Source of the DNA: Caviibacterium pharyngocola
GTDB taxonomy: Bacteria > Pseudomonadota > Gammaproteobacteria > Enterobacterales > Pasteurellaceae
Direction: 5' to 3'
DNA length: 64,000 bases
Assembly: GCF_002795405.1 (NCBI RefSeq)
Contig: NZ_PHGZ01000006.1
Location: 62,001 to 126,000 of the forward strand
Part shown: positions 9,691 to 17,790 of the stretch, one piece after another
Numbering within the stretch: position 1 is the first letter of the stretch
Layout: each line of letters begins with the position of its first letter
Made by a program: the position numbers and the translations under genes
The notes under the pieces: model-generated
Told to the model about the DNA's origin: nothing
The model's input: only the letters and a program-made list of their open reading frames with translations
The model's database searches: none

Positions 9691-11427
9691 TTATTTTATT
9701 TCCGCACTGCGTTTTAATCCGTAGCCGACGGCGAATATTGCCAAGGCGCAACCGGCGAACAGCGCACGGCCCCATAGCGGATTCGGAATTAATACCATTA
9801 AGCATAAACCTGCCGCCATAATCATCACTAAGGTGCTGAGTTTTTTGCGTTGTACGCGGTCGATTTCGTCTTGACCTTCTTGCGCTACGCATTCGGTATC
9901 AACATCATTGAAGAAGGCAATACGTCTTTCTTTATTATCGTCTTTTTCTTCTTTATAGAACAAGGTGGTTAAGCAGAAGAAACCGGCAGTGAAGAATAAG
10001 TGCGCCGCAATGGTGATAATCACTTTTAATTCGGAGATTTCGCGTTTGGTTAATTCTTCCACGCCGAACCAGCTTGCAACATATTGCGGCGTAAAGAAGT
10101 CAACGACGGACCAAGACACGAACATACCGAATACCACAGTCGCCCAAGGTGCCCATTTAGGTGTTTTACGGATGATCATACCGAAGAATAACGGCACTAA
10201 AATCGGTGATTGTAATAATGTCGCCACTTGCATCATTAGATCGAATAAGCTTAAGTGTTTTAATGAGTTGAAGAATTGCGCCATTAAAATCACTAAGAGA
10301 CCGTTGACGATACAAACGATTTGACCGACGCGAAGTAATTCTTTATCGTCTGCTTTGTTTTTGCGCACGATCGGTGCATAGAAACTACGCACGAATACGC
10401 CTGAGTTACGGTTTAACGCGGAGTCCATAGAAGACATTGTCGCTGCGAATAAACCTGCCATTAATAAGCCGACAGTACCGATAGGCATTACGTTACGTGC
10501 GAAGACCAGATAAACCGCATCGGAGGCTTTTTTACCTAATTCCGGATAAGCCTGTGCCGCATCAGGATAAATAATCGCGGTTGCCCAAGGCGGAATAAAC
10601 CAAATGATTGTACCAGCAAGCATTAATACCAAAGCGAAGATAGCGGCTTTGCTAGCATTGTTAGAATCTTTCGCATTCAAGAAACGGTAAGATTCTTGCA
10701 TATTGTTGATACTTTGTAATTGTTTCACCACAAAGAACAAGAAAGTGCAGACTAAAATCAGCGAATAATTCATATCCGGACCGGAAATAAAGCCGCCCGG
10801 GAATTTTTCAATGATTTCGCCCGGCCCGCCGACAACCACTAAACCGACGATCGCACAAGCAACGGAAATCACCGCCACAACCAACATTTGCACGAAATCC
10901 GACGCTACCACGCCCCACGCGCCGCTTAATAAGGACACGAGCAACACGGAAATACCGGTGACGTAGATAGTCATTGTGATGTCCGCATCAAACACTGCGG
11001 AAGCGAATACGGATAAACCGTTTAGCCACACGCCCGCGTTGATGACGCTAAGCGGGATAATCACCCAAGTAAAGAATTGTTCGTTACCACCGCCGAAACG
11101 ACGACCGACCGCTTCTGTCGGTGTATCGACGCGCATTTGTCTAAAACGTTTGGCAAAATAGAAATAGGCAAACACATACGCCACCATATTACCGACGAAT
11201 ACTGCGATCACGGAAAATCCGTCAGTAAAGGCTTTACCCGCCGCACCGGTAAAAGTCCACGCGGAGAATTGGGTCATAAAGGCGGTACCGCCCACCATCC
11301 ACCAAAGCATTTTACCACCCCCGCGGAAATAGTCGCTGGTGCTGTTACTCGCCATTTTTTTAAATACAAGACTGATAGCGACGATTAAGCAAAAATAGCC
11401 GGCTATCACAAGATAATCGATATACAT
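9691..11427 (-). CDS. SSS-family sodium:solute symporter, likely for uronate oligomers
   Basis: 578-residue inner-membrane carrier of the sodium/solute symporter family with about 14 hydrophobic segments. Family landmarks: the N-terminal DYLVIAGYFCLIVAISLVF helix, TAFMTQFSAWTFTGAAGKAF near residue 55, and GLFAATMSSMDSALNR near 330, which contains the sodium-site Ser pair. The loop after about residue 490 is long and charged. Similar carriers occur in Vibrio alginate and pectin clusters. The substrate here is inferred from position just before ogl and the KdgR-like box upstream. GGAGG lies 8 bases before the ATG. No TRAP or ABC (TogMNAB) system is present in the window. Confidence 0.85.
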   Translation of the reverse strand: MYIDYLVIAGYFCLIVAISLVFKKMASNSTSDYFRGGGKMLWWMVGGTAFMTQFSAWTFTGAAGKAFTDGFSVIAVFVGNMVAYVFAYFYFAKRFRQMRVDTPTEAVGRRFGGGNEQFFTWVIIPLSVINAGVWLNGLSVFASAVFDADITMTIYVTGISVLLVSLLSGAWGVVASDFVQMLVVAVISVACAIVGLVVVGGPGEIIEKFPGGFISGPDMNYSLILVCTFLFFVVKQLQSINNMQESYRFLNAKDSNNASKAAIFALVLMLAGTIIWFIPPWATAIIYPDAAQAYPELGKKASDAVYLVFARNVMPIGTVGLLMAGLFAATMSSMDSALNRNSGVFVRSFYAPIVRKNKADDKELLRVGQIVCIVNGLLVILMAQFFNSLKHLSLFDLMMQVATLLQSPILVPLFFGMIIRKTPKWAPWATVVFGMFVSWSVVDFFTPQYVASWFGVEELTKREISELKVIITIAAHLFFTAGFFCLTTLFYKEEKDDNKERRIAFFNDVDTECVAQEGQDEIDRVQRKKLSTLVMIMAAGLCLMVLIPNPLWGRALFAGCALAIFAVGYGLKRSAEIK

Positions 11428-11490
11428 AAGAAATACCTCCGTTAATGTTTTATTTCGGCGCTAAATTTACCACAGCTAAAATGAAAAAAA

Positions 11491-11506
11491 TGTGATCTTA
11501 GTCTAT
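11491..11506. promoter_or_regulatory. Possible CRP site before the symporter gene
   Basis: TGTGATCTTAGTCTAT: one perfect TGTGA half and a weak second half, 64 bases upstream of the symporter ATG and 4 bases from the KdgR-like box. Confidence 0.35.
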
Positions 11507-11510
11507 TATT

Positions 11511-11525
11511 TGAAACATTGTTTTA
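11511..11525. promoter_or_regulatory. KdgR-like operator of the symporter-ogl unit
   Basis: TGAAACATTGTTTTA, a near-palindrome (TGAAAC, 3 bases, GTTTTA) that matches the TGAAA-N5-TTTCA pattern known for KdgR. It is about 85 bases upstream of the symporter start. Three similar boxes occur before kduD and the porin gene. Confidence 0.7.
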
Positions 11526-11647
11526 ATTTTTAAGATTTACAATTTTATTATTTTATGTTTCGCGTTTTGATTTGTCTGTTTTATAAGCGTAACTCACTGT
11601 TTTTCTGAGTAAATAAACTCAAAAAAAGTGCGGTGATAAAAACACAA

Positions 11648-11690
11648 AAAATAAAAAAGACCGCCATTGATTGCGACAATGACGGTCTTT
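11648..11690 (-). terminator. Terminator of pelX
   Basis: Stem around AGACCGCCATTG / CAATGACGGTCT (one unpaired or mispaired position), followed on the minus strand by TTTTTTATTTTTTG. It starts 25 bases beyond the pelX stop codon and separates pelX from the symporter's own promoter region. Confidence 0.85.
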
Positions 11691-11714
11691 GCGTAGAGGA
11701 AATCGATTCGATGA

Positions 11715-13940
11715 TTATTGATTTTCACGCAATAGCGCTTGAATTTGTTTTACCTGTTCTAAGACGGTTTGTCCATCGGCATCTTGCACGTCGCTCAGCG
11801 CCTGCAATTTTTTGAGGATTTCCGTTTGCGCAGGCGTCATTTCCGTGCTGTCAAGGAAAGCATTGTTTTGCAACACTTCACCGTTAACCACATCGGTATA
11901 TTTACTTTCCTGATAGAATCTAAAAGAGCGGTTGTTTTTAAACGTGCCTTGTTTCGGACCGTTTTCATACGGACTTTTTCTGAACAAGAAATTAAAGCGT
12001 TTATTATCAATCGCCACGTTATTTTCTATGTCAAGCGTACCCGGATTAAAATTATCGGTGAAACCGTCCATATTATTGCGGAAAGCAAGGTTATTTTGCA
12101 CGATATGATTCACCGGAATCCCTTCGCCGCCGAGTTTAAAGCCGTTACCGATAGAAGCACTTTTGCTTTTTAGTGTCAGGGTTTGCCCATTCATAAAGGC
12201 AATGGAATCTTTAATCGTCACCACGCCGTTCGCGCCGTCTTCCACTTTATTGAATAAATCCCAGCCGTCATCCACGTTGTGGTGGGAAATACAGCGAATA
12301 AAGGTGTTACCGTCGCCGATTCGCATTTTCGCTGCAAAGCCGTCCGCATTAATTTGCGAATCGTCTTTATTGTTAAAGCTAATGCTGTCCGTGACGACAT
12401 TATGGCTCGCCCATAGCGGACGCCCGATTTTTTCCGCCGAAGTGATTTGGAAACCGGTATCCGGCGCGTCGTGCGTGATAATCCGGCTGAAATTATTATG
12501 GCTGCCTTGTACGATTAAACTCGCGCCCGCCACTTCAATATCTTCGACATTCCAGAAACTGGCTTGATGTAACACTTCGCCGACAAATTTCACTTTGCCT
12601 GCTTCGCCTTTTAAGGTTTTCGGTGCGTCTTTGCGACCGCTAAGTTGCGTCGCGATTGTGGTTGCAGGATATTCACCCGCTTGTAACACCAAAGTGCCGC
12701 CCGGCGGTAAAAGCGCAAGTGCGGTGGTTAAATCGAACGGTTTTTGTTGCGAACCGTCACCTTCGGCGGTTCCTTGCGTCGCTGCATAAATTAAGGACGG
12801 ATTTTTCAAGCTGTATTTTGAAATCTCTAATTGCGTTTCAAATTGTTTCTCTTTTAACGCCGTTTGCGGCACGAAACGAACTTGAAGTGCGGTCTGTTTT
12901 TCGCTTAATTTTACGTTGTGGCGGAAATAATCGCCGGCATTAATCACCGGTGATTCGAACAAGGTTTTCTTACCTTGAGTTACAATAAAGCGACCTTTAT
13001 AATTCGCACGCGCTTGGAAGACATAATCATTGCCGAGCGCTTTATCGGACGATTCGATATTTACCACTAACGGAAGCGGTTTTGCGCTAAAATCCGCCGG
13101 TTTCACTTTTTTCCCGTCGCTTAAGGTTAAATCGACGTTTTCTACAGTGATTTTGGCATTACGCGAAGCAAAAAAACCTAAGTATTGTTTATCGGGATTT
13201 TGATTGGCAAGAATACCCGGTTTCACTTTATCCAACACTTTTTTATATTCTTTGCCGTCTTGTTGCGACGTCAAAATAAAACCTTGGTCGTTTTTCTCTA
13301 AGGTTAAGCGCAGTTTTTTGTTTTCAAATTCAATGCCTTCGGCATAATCTTCGCGCACAAGGCGATTACCCGCCGTGCCCCAAGGATCTTTAATCCCTTC
13401 GCGGAAAGAGGCGTTAATATTGATTTTCCCGTTGTGTTCTTTGGCGTTGCTGCGTAATAAATTCATTACCATATTGGATGCCGCCGGAAATTCTTCATAA
13501 CCGACCGGTTGCGGCACTTCTCGCGGTTTGCCGATAATATCGCGCACCATAATGCCGGCACCTTCCTGACGATTCGGCTTCGCACCGGTTTCCGGCCCGA
13601 GTTGATCCAAATAAACGTCCGCAGATAAAACGAAATTCGTGTCAATCGGCAATTCCGTATAATAATAAGTCATCCCTTCGTGAGAATTAGCCAGTTTTCC
13701 GCCGCGGCTTTCAATGGTAAATTTCGGCTGTAAAGCGCCGGCTTGAACGGGTTGTCCGTCAACGGTGGTTTCATTAAGCCCGACTTTTTCAGGTAAAATC
13801 GTCGAACCGAAATTCAAATCCGTCGATTGCCCGAAAGTGAGACTTTTCCACACTAACGTACTCGGATCAACGACGCTGGCAAAACCGGAAGTCGAAAATA
13901 AGGTTAAATAAAAAAGTGATGCGAGTTTTTTATTGAGCAT
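11715..13940 (-). CDS. pelX: Exported exo-pectate lyase, PelX-like (PL9)
   Basis: 741-residue protein with an N-terminal signal peptide (LASLFYLTLFSTSGFAS, about residues 6-22). By similarity to Dickeya PelX it is a periplasmic exopolygalacturonate lyase releasing unsaturated digalacturonate. A jelly-roll-like region occupies about residues 25-380 and a right-handed parallel beta-helix follows. The PL9 calcium site is visible as NADGFAAK and VDDGWDLFNK (Asp cluster near 535-565), and the catalytic-base Lys is probably in GNGFKLGG near 605. It has no clear promoter or KdgR box of its own and follows kdgF after a hairpin-rich gap of 182 bases, so read-through from the kduD promoter is likely. 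Confidence 0.88.
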   Translation of the reverse strand: MLNKKLASLFYLTLFSTSGFASVVDPSTLVWKSLTFGQSTDLNFGSTILPEKVGLNETTVDGQPVQAGALQPKFTIESRGGKLANSHEGMTYYYTELPIDTNFVLSADVYLDQLGPETGAKPNRQEGAGIMVRDIIGKPREVPQPVGYEEFPAASNMVMNLLRSNAKEHNGKININASFREGIKDPWGTAGNRLVREDYAEGIEFENKKLRLTLEKNDQGFILTSQQDGKEYKKVLDKVKPGILANQNPDKQYLGFFASRNAKITVENVDLTLSDGKKVKPADFSAKPLPLVVNIESSDKALGNDYVFQARANYKGRFIVTQGKKTLFESPVINAGDYFRHNVKLSEKQTALQVRFVPQTALKEKQFETQLEISKYSLKNPSLIYAATQGTAEGDGSQQKPFDLTTALALLPPGGTLVLQAGEYPATTIATQLSGRKDAPKTLKGEAGKVKFVGEVLHQASFWNVEDIEVAGASLIVQGSHNNFSRIITHDAPDTGFQITSAEKIGRPLWASHNVVTDSISFNNKDDSQINADGFAAKMRIGDGNTFIRCISHHNVDDGWDLFNKVEDGANGVVTIKDSIAFMNGQTLTLKSKSASIGNGFKLGGEGIPVNHIVQNNLAFRNNMDGFTDNFNPGTLDIENNVAIDNKRFNFLFRKSPYENGPKQGTFKNNRSFRFYQESKYTDVVNGEVLQNNAFLDSTEMTPAQTEILKKLQALSDVQDADGQTVLEQVKQIQALLRENQ

Positions 13941-14015
13941 AAAAATTCTCCTTAATTATTTCGTGTCAATAAATGAGGGTAAGTTCGTATTTACTATTTT
14001 ATAGGTTGAAACCTT

Positions 14016-14101
14016 GCCGTTTACGGCGAACAACTTAGTCGGCGGAGGCGGAACCTCTGCCGATTTACGACACACCGGCTTTGTAAGACGCAGTGTGTCG
14101 T
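14016..14101. repeat. Cluster of three hairpins between kdgF and pelX
   Basis: Three consecutive inverted repeats fill the gap: GCCGT/ACGGC (14016-14027), GGCGGAGG/CCTCTGCC (14041-14061, one G-U pair) and ACGACACAC/GTGTGTCGT (14067-14101). None has a good U-tail on the minus strand, so RNA stabilisation or processing is more likely than strong termination. They resemble in style the hairpin array at 18991-19109, without clear sequence identity. Confidence 0.6.
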
Positions 14102-14122
14102 AACATCACAAAGGGAGGCGAT

Positions 14123-14452
14123 TTATTTAGTTTGGATGAAATCCTTTCTCATCGGCGTAAAGTTATCTAACAACACGCCGGCTTCCAAACATACACAACC
14201 GTGCATAACGTTCGGTTGTTTATAAAGCGCGTCGCCAGCACTGACGATTTTGGTTTCGTCGCCGATAGTGAATTCAAACCGACCGGATAATACATAGGTC
14301 AGTTGTTCGTGCGGATGGCTGTGTAATGTGCCGACTGCGCCTTTTTCAAAATGAACTTCAACGGACATAATATTTTCGCTATACGCTAAAATTTTACGTT
14401 GAATACCGCCGCCCAAATCCTCTAAGGGAATGTCGTTTCCGAATGCAAACAT
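14123..14452 (-). CDS. kdgF: KdgF, unsaturated-uronate linearisation enzyme (cupin)
   Basis: 109-residue single-domain cupin. The metal-binding motifs are visible: HSHPHEQLTYVLSGRFEF near residue 45-62 and a second motif with QPNVMHGCV near residue 80-88. In pectin-degrading bacteria KdgF speeds opening of the 4,5-unsaturated galacturonate made by Ogl to its linear 5-keto-4-deoxyuronate. Four bases after the kdgA stop, same strand. Its position between the aldolase and pelX supports the assignment over a generic cupin. Confidence 0.88.
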   Translation of the reverse strand: MFAFGNDIPLEDLGGGIQRKILAYSENIMSVEVHFEKGAVGTLHSHPHEQLTYVLSGRFEFTIGDETKIVSAGDALYKQPNVMHGCVCLEAGVLLDNFTPMRKDFIQTK

Positions 14453-14456
14453 CTTG

Positions 14457-15101
14457 TTATCCTTGTTTAATTAATGCTAAAACCTCTCTCACCAAGCGAC
14501 CGATTTCATCCCATCGGCGATTGTTGATCAGCGATTTTTCTACAAACCACGATCCGCCGCACGCCACGATATTCGGCACGGCTAAATAATCATTGATATT
14601 ATGTACGCCGATTCCGCCGGTCGGCATAATTTGTAATTGTGCATAAGGACCTAATAACGCTTTAATCATTTTTACGCCACCGGAGGCTTCCGCCGGGAAA
14701 AATTTCACTGCGTCCAATCCCATATCCAACGCCGCTTCAATGGACATCGGGTTATTAATTCCCGGTGTGATCGGTATATCTAAATCCAAACAAAGTTGCG
14801 CGATTTTAGGGTTAAATCCCGGTGTCACAATCCAGTCCGCACCGGCATTTTTAGCGCGAACTACTTGTTCTTGCGTTAACACCGTGCCGGCGGCAATGAG
14901 TACGTCCGGATTGTGTGCGCGCAATAAACGAATCGCTTCTTCTGCGGCGGCGGAACGAAAAGTGATTTCGACCACAGGCAAGCCGTTAGCGCATAGGGTG
15001 TCGGCTAAGGGAATAATATCTTGCGCGTTGTCTAACGCGATGACCGGCACCACTTTCAACGCGCGTAATTTCTCAATGAGTTCTGTCGTTTTGCTATTCA
15101 T
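14457..15101 (-). CDS. kdgA: KDPG aldolase (Eda/KdgA)
   Basis: 214-residue class I aldolase that splits 2-keto-3-deoxy-6-phosphogluconate into pyruvate and glyceraldehyde-3-phosphate; last step of the galacturonate route. Active-site residues: Glu45 in VVEITFRS, Thr in IAAGTVLT near 73, and the Schiff-base Lys in AVKFFPAEASGG near 133. Length equals the usual Eda (about 213). It lies 9 bases after kdgK with no gap for a promoter. It would also serve an Entner-Doudoroff path, but no edd is in the window. Confidence 0.93.
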   Translation of the reverse strand: MNSKTTELIEKLRALKVVPVIALDNAQDIIPLADTLCANGLPVVEITFRSAAAEEAIRLLRAHNPDVLIAAGTVLTQEQVVRAKNAGADWIVTPGFNPKIAQLCLDLDIPITPGINNPMSIEAALDMGLDAVKFFPAEASGGVKMIKALLGPYAQLQIMPTGGIGVHNINDYLAVPNIVACGGSWFVEKSLINNRRWDEIGRLVREVLALIKQG

Positions 15102-15110
15102 AAACTTCCT

Positions 15111-16052
15111 CTAATTAAATTCGTTAATAAAATGTGCCGTGGCGGAAGAGGTGATGATCGCACCTTTATGTTGAATGACAACAGCGGCGACAGCGTTACC
15201 TTGTCGGCAACAATGATCCAACGGCTTGTCTTGTAAATAACCGTTGAGGAAACCTGCGTTAAAGGAATCGCCGGCGGAGGTGGTATCTACCACGTTATCG
15301 ACCGCGACGGTGGTTACTTGTGCTTGATTGCCGGAAAAATCGCGGAAAAATGCACCGCACTTTCCTTGTTTCACCACGATATTTTTTACGCCGCTTGCGC
15401 TTAAGCGATCAATCGTTGCTTGCACGCTTTCGTCTTGCCAAACAGCTTGTTCATCTTCAAAAGTAACTAAAGCAAGGCTGACGATCGGCAAAAGTGCGGT
15501 GTAAATTCGACGAGTTTCTTCCGCATTGTTCCATAAATTCGCGCGGTAATTGCTGTCGAAGACAATTTCAACGCCTTGCTCGGCTAATTCGGTCAGTTGG
15601 GCGATTAAGGTTTCGCGATCTTCCGGCGGTAAAATCGCTAATGAAATGCCGCTTAAATAAATCATATCCATTTGCGCCAACGCAGCTAAAACTTGCGGAT
15701 AATCGTGATGTTTTAGCAAATAGCGCGCCGCCGATTGATTGCGCCAATATAAGAAAGTGCGTTCGCCTTGCTGATCGAGCTGAATCAGATATAAACCCGG
15801 TTGGTGCGCGTCATCAAGTAATACGGTATTGGTTTTAATGTTATCCGCTTGCCAGTGCGCCAACATTCCTCGGCTTAATTTATCCGTTCCCAAAGCGGAA
15901 ACATAATGTATTTCAACCTGAGCTTGTGGGCTGATTCGGGAAAGATAAGTCGCCGTATTAAGCGTATCGCCGCCGTAAGCTTGGCGCATTTCACCGAAAG
16001 GTTGCCCGTTCAATTCGATCATACATTCGCCTAGAATCGCGATTTTTTTCAT
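15111..16052 (-). CDS. kdgK: 2-keto-3-deoxygluconate kinase KdgK
   Basis: 313-residue PfkB/ribokinase-fold kinase that phosphorylates KDG with ATP to KDPG. Visible landmarks: N-terminal ILGECMIELNG, the GGDTLNTATYLSR substrate loop near residue 30, and the C-terminal VDTTSAGDSFNAGF containing the catalytic Asp and anion hole. Here the usual DTTGAGD motif reads DTTSAGD. An AGAGG ribosome-binding sequence immediately precedes the start, just after a UUCG hairpin. Confidence 0.92.
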   Translation of the reverse strand: MKKIAILGECMIELNGQPFGEMRQAYGGDTLNTATYLSRISPQAQVEIHYVSALGTDKLSRGMLAHWQADNIKTNTVLLDDAHQPGLYLIQLDQQGERTFLYWRNQSAARYLLKHHDYPQVLAALAQMDMIYLSGISLAILPPEDRETLIAQLTELAEQGVEIVFDSNYRANLWNNAEETRRIYTALLPIVSLALVTFEDEQAVWQDESVQATIDRLSASGVKNIVVKQGKCGAFFRDFSGNQAQVTTVAVDNVVDTTSAGDSFNAGFLNGYLQDKPLDHCCRQGNAVAAVVIQHKGAIITSSATAHFINEFN

Positions 16053-16066
16053 AACTGACCTCTGTT

Positions 16067-16102
16067 AAAAATAAACCTACTTAACGAATTAAGTAGGTTT
16101 AT
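16067..16102 (-). terminator. UUCG-capped hairpin between the isomerase gene and kdgK
   Basis: A perfect 14-bp stem (ATAAACCTACTTAA / TTAAGTAGGTTTAT, arms 16071-16084 and 16089-16102) whose minus-strand loop is UUCG, followed by UUUUAAC. It has the form of an intrinsic terminator but sits within the operon, so partial attenuation or message stabilisation is likely. Confidence 0.75.
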
Positions 16103-16113
16103 CGAAAGACAAA

Positions 16114-16755
16114 TTAGCTTGCTAATACGCCGCGAACGAATTCTTCGATTTCTTTATCTTGGCAATTCGCAAAGAAACATTCTTGGAAACGTTCACCGCT
16201 GACGGCGGTTTTTACTAATTCAGGATCGATTGCGCGTAAGGTGTCTAAATAGTTTTCTTTCACCACCGCTTGTTTTACCTGATTTAAAATTCCCGCGTTG
16301 CGGACTTGCGGTTCTTTACGTTCAACCGGATAACCTTCGCCGCGCACGCCGGTAAAGGCTTTCTCGAACATATAGCGCAAGTTCAATTCTGCACCCCAAC
16401 CGAAACCTTTCGCAAAGGCAAGGGCTAAGGCGTTACCGTTATTAATTTGGCTGAATAAAAATGCATCGGTCGGTTCCAAGCAATAGCCGCACACCACGCC
16501 CGGATGAATGTTTAACGACATCATTGCGCCTTGTCCTGTTCCGCAACCGGCGATAACGAAATCCACCGCTTTGGAATTCAGCAAAATGCTCGCCATAATG
16601 CCTAAGTGAATGTAAGTTAAATGATGATCGTTTTCATCGCTCATTCCCACGTTGAAAACCGGATAACCTTTCTCATCGGCAACGCCTTTCAATTCTTTAT
16701 AAACGATCGCGTTTTTCGCCGCTTGGCTGTTTTCCATCATTAATGCAATTTTCAT
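16114..16755 (-). CDS. RpiB/LacAB-family isomerase, probable DhuI-type keto-deoxyuronate isomerase
   Basis: 213-residue protein of the RpiB/LacA/LacB fold. The N-terminal MKIALMMENSQAAKN and the VIAGCGTGQGAMMSLN loop (near residue 70-85), holding the catalytic Cys-Gly-Thr-Gly, mark the family. It is longer than RpiB (about 150) by a C-terminal extension. Family knowledge: DhuI of streptococci and relatives, of this fold, isomerises 4-deoxy-5-keto-uronate to 2,5-diketo-3-deoxygluconate, the job done by the unrelated cupin KduI in enterobacteria. No kduI is seen here, and the gene lies between kduD and kdgK, so that role is inferred. A true pentose-phosphate isomerase cannot be excluded by sequence alone. 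Confidence 0.82.
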   Translation of the reverse strand: MKIALMMENSQAAKNAIVYKELKGVADEKGYPVFNVGMSDENDHHLTYIHLGIMASILLNSKAVDFVIAGCGTGQGAMMSLNIHPGVVCGYCLEPTDAFLFSQINNGNALALAFAKGFGWGAELNLRYMFEKAFTGVRGEGYPVERKEPQVRNAGILNQVKQAVVKENYLDTLRAIDPELVKTAVSGERFQECFFANCQDKEIEEFVRGVLAS

Positions 16756-16802
16756 TTTTTCTTCCTCTACAACTTAAAATTAATTGATTTGATAATCTGA
16801 AC

Positions 16803-17558
16803 TTAGCGTGCTAACCAACCGCCGTCCACGGCAACGGTGTAACCGTTCACATAATCGCCTGCGGCGGATGCCAAGAAGACGCAAGGGCCGACCAAATCGC
16901 CCGGTGTACCCCAACGACCGGCAGGAATACGGTCTAAAATTTCTTTACTACGAGATTCATCGGCACGAAGTGCGGCGGTATTATCCGTTGCCATATAGCC
17001 CGGTGCGACGGCGTTTACGTTAATGTTATATTTCGCCCATTCGTTCGCCATTGCGCGTGTAATACCCATTACCGCACTTTTCGATGCCGTGTAAGAAGGC
17101 ACGCGAATACCGCCTTGGAAAGATAACATTGATGCAACGTTAATGATTTTACCGCCGTGACCTTGTTTGATAAATTGTTTCGCGACTAATTGAGATAAGA
17201 AAAAGACGGTTTTTAAGTTGATGTTGATCACGTCGTCCCAGTTTTGTTCGGAGAAATCGATCGCGTCTTCGCGACGAATGATACCGGCGTTATTGACCAA
17301 AATATCTACTTTACCGAAAACGGCAACGGCTTTTTCAACCACATCGGCAAGAGATTCTTGTTGCATTAAGTTCGCTTCGATATTGACGAATTTACGACCG
17401 ACCGCTTCGATTTTTTCTCTTGTTTCGACAGGTTCGACCAAATTAACGCCGACAATGTTACACCCGGCTTGCGCCAAACCCAACGCCATACCTTGCCCTA
17501 AGCCGGTATTGCAGCCGGTGACGATAGCAACTTTATCGGTTAAATCGAATAATTTCAT
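16803..17558 (-). CDS. kduD: 2-dehydro-3-deoxy-D-gluconate 5-dehydrogenase KduD
   Basis: 251-residue short-chain dehydrogenase that reduces 2,5-diketo-3-deoxygluconate to 2-keto-3-deoxygluconate with NAD(P)H. SDR motifs: TGCNTGLGQGMALGLA at residues 15-30 (cofactor loop), NNAG near 90, Ser in ASMLSFQGG, and YTASK with the catalytic Tyr and Lys. Very close to E. coli KduD throughout, including the DYVNGYTVAVDGGWLAR end. First gene of the kduD-kdgF unit, with AAGGAG before the ATG and a strong promoter plus KdgR-like box upstream. Confidence 0.95.
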   Translation of the reverse strand: MKLFDLTDKVAIVTGCNTGLGQGMALGLAQAGCNIVGVNLVEPVETREKIEAVGRKFVNIEANLMQQESLADVVEKAVAVFGKVDILVNNAGIIRREDAIDFSEQNWDDVININLKTVFFLSQLVAKQFIKQGHGGKIINVASMLSFQGGIRVPSYTASKSAVMGITRAMANEWAKYNINVNAVAPGYMATDNTAALRADESRSKEILDRIPAGRWGTPGDLVGPCVFLASAAGDYVNGYTVAVDGGWLAR

Positions 17559-17594
17559 ATTATACTCCTTTTTAGGTTTGTGTTATTTATTGTC

Positions 17595-17611
17595 GATAGC
17601 CTTCGGCTATC
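17595..17611 (-). repeat. Triloop hairpin in the kduD leader
   Basis: GATAGCC-TTC-GGCTATC, a 7-bp stem with a 3-base loop, lying between the promoter and the kduD start (about 37 bases before the ATG). It has the same 3-base-loop form as the units of the array at 18991-19109. Confidence 0.55.
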
Positions 17612-17625
17612 CCGCTTTGATTTGT

Positions 17626-17653
17626 ATTATAGTATAGTAAAAAAATATTGCAA
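17626..17653 (-). promoter_or_regulatory. Sigma-70 promoter of the kduD operon
   Basis: On the minus strand TTGCAA (17648-17653), 16 bases, then a perfect TATAAT (17626-17631). Transcription would start near 17619, about 60 bases before the kduD ATG. The KdgR-like box lies just upstream of the -35 element. Confidence 0.7.
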
Positions 17654-17659
17654 TAAATA

Positions 17660-17674
17660 TGAAACATAATTTCA
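17660..17674. promoter_or_regulatory. KdgR-like operator in the kduD-kdgR intergenic region
   Basis: TGAAACATAATTTCA with perfect TGAAA/TTTCA arms, the best match in the window to the KdgR pattern. It is centred about 48 bases upstream of the predicted kduD start point and could also autoregulate the divergent kdgR. Confidence 0.75.
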
Positions 17675-17790
17675 GTTTTATTTTTATTTATCCGAATCAG
17701 GCTAAGTTTTTTTCTAAAAAGTCATTTTTATGATATTATCCCTACAGTTTTTGTAACCAATTTTATTAACCTTAACGGCGTGCGATCATT

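Noticed and set aside
14005-14028. KdgR box upstream of pelX
   Set aside because: TGAAAC and GTTTA are present but separated by six bases instead of three, so helical phasing is wrong.
16114-16755. Ribose-5-phosphate isomerase B
   Set aside because: The fold matches, but the extended length and the position between kduD and kdgK favour a DhuI-type role; kept as an alternative only.
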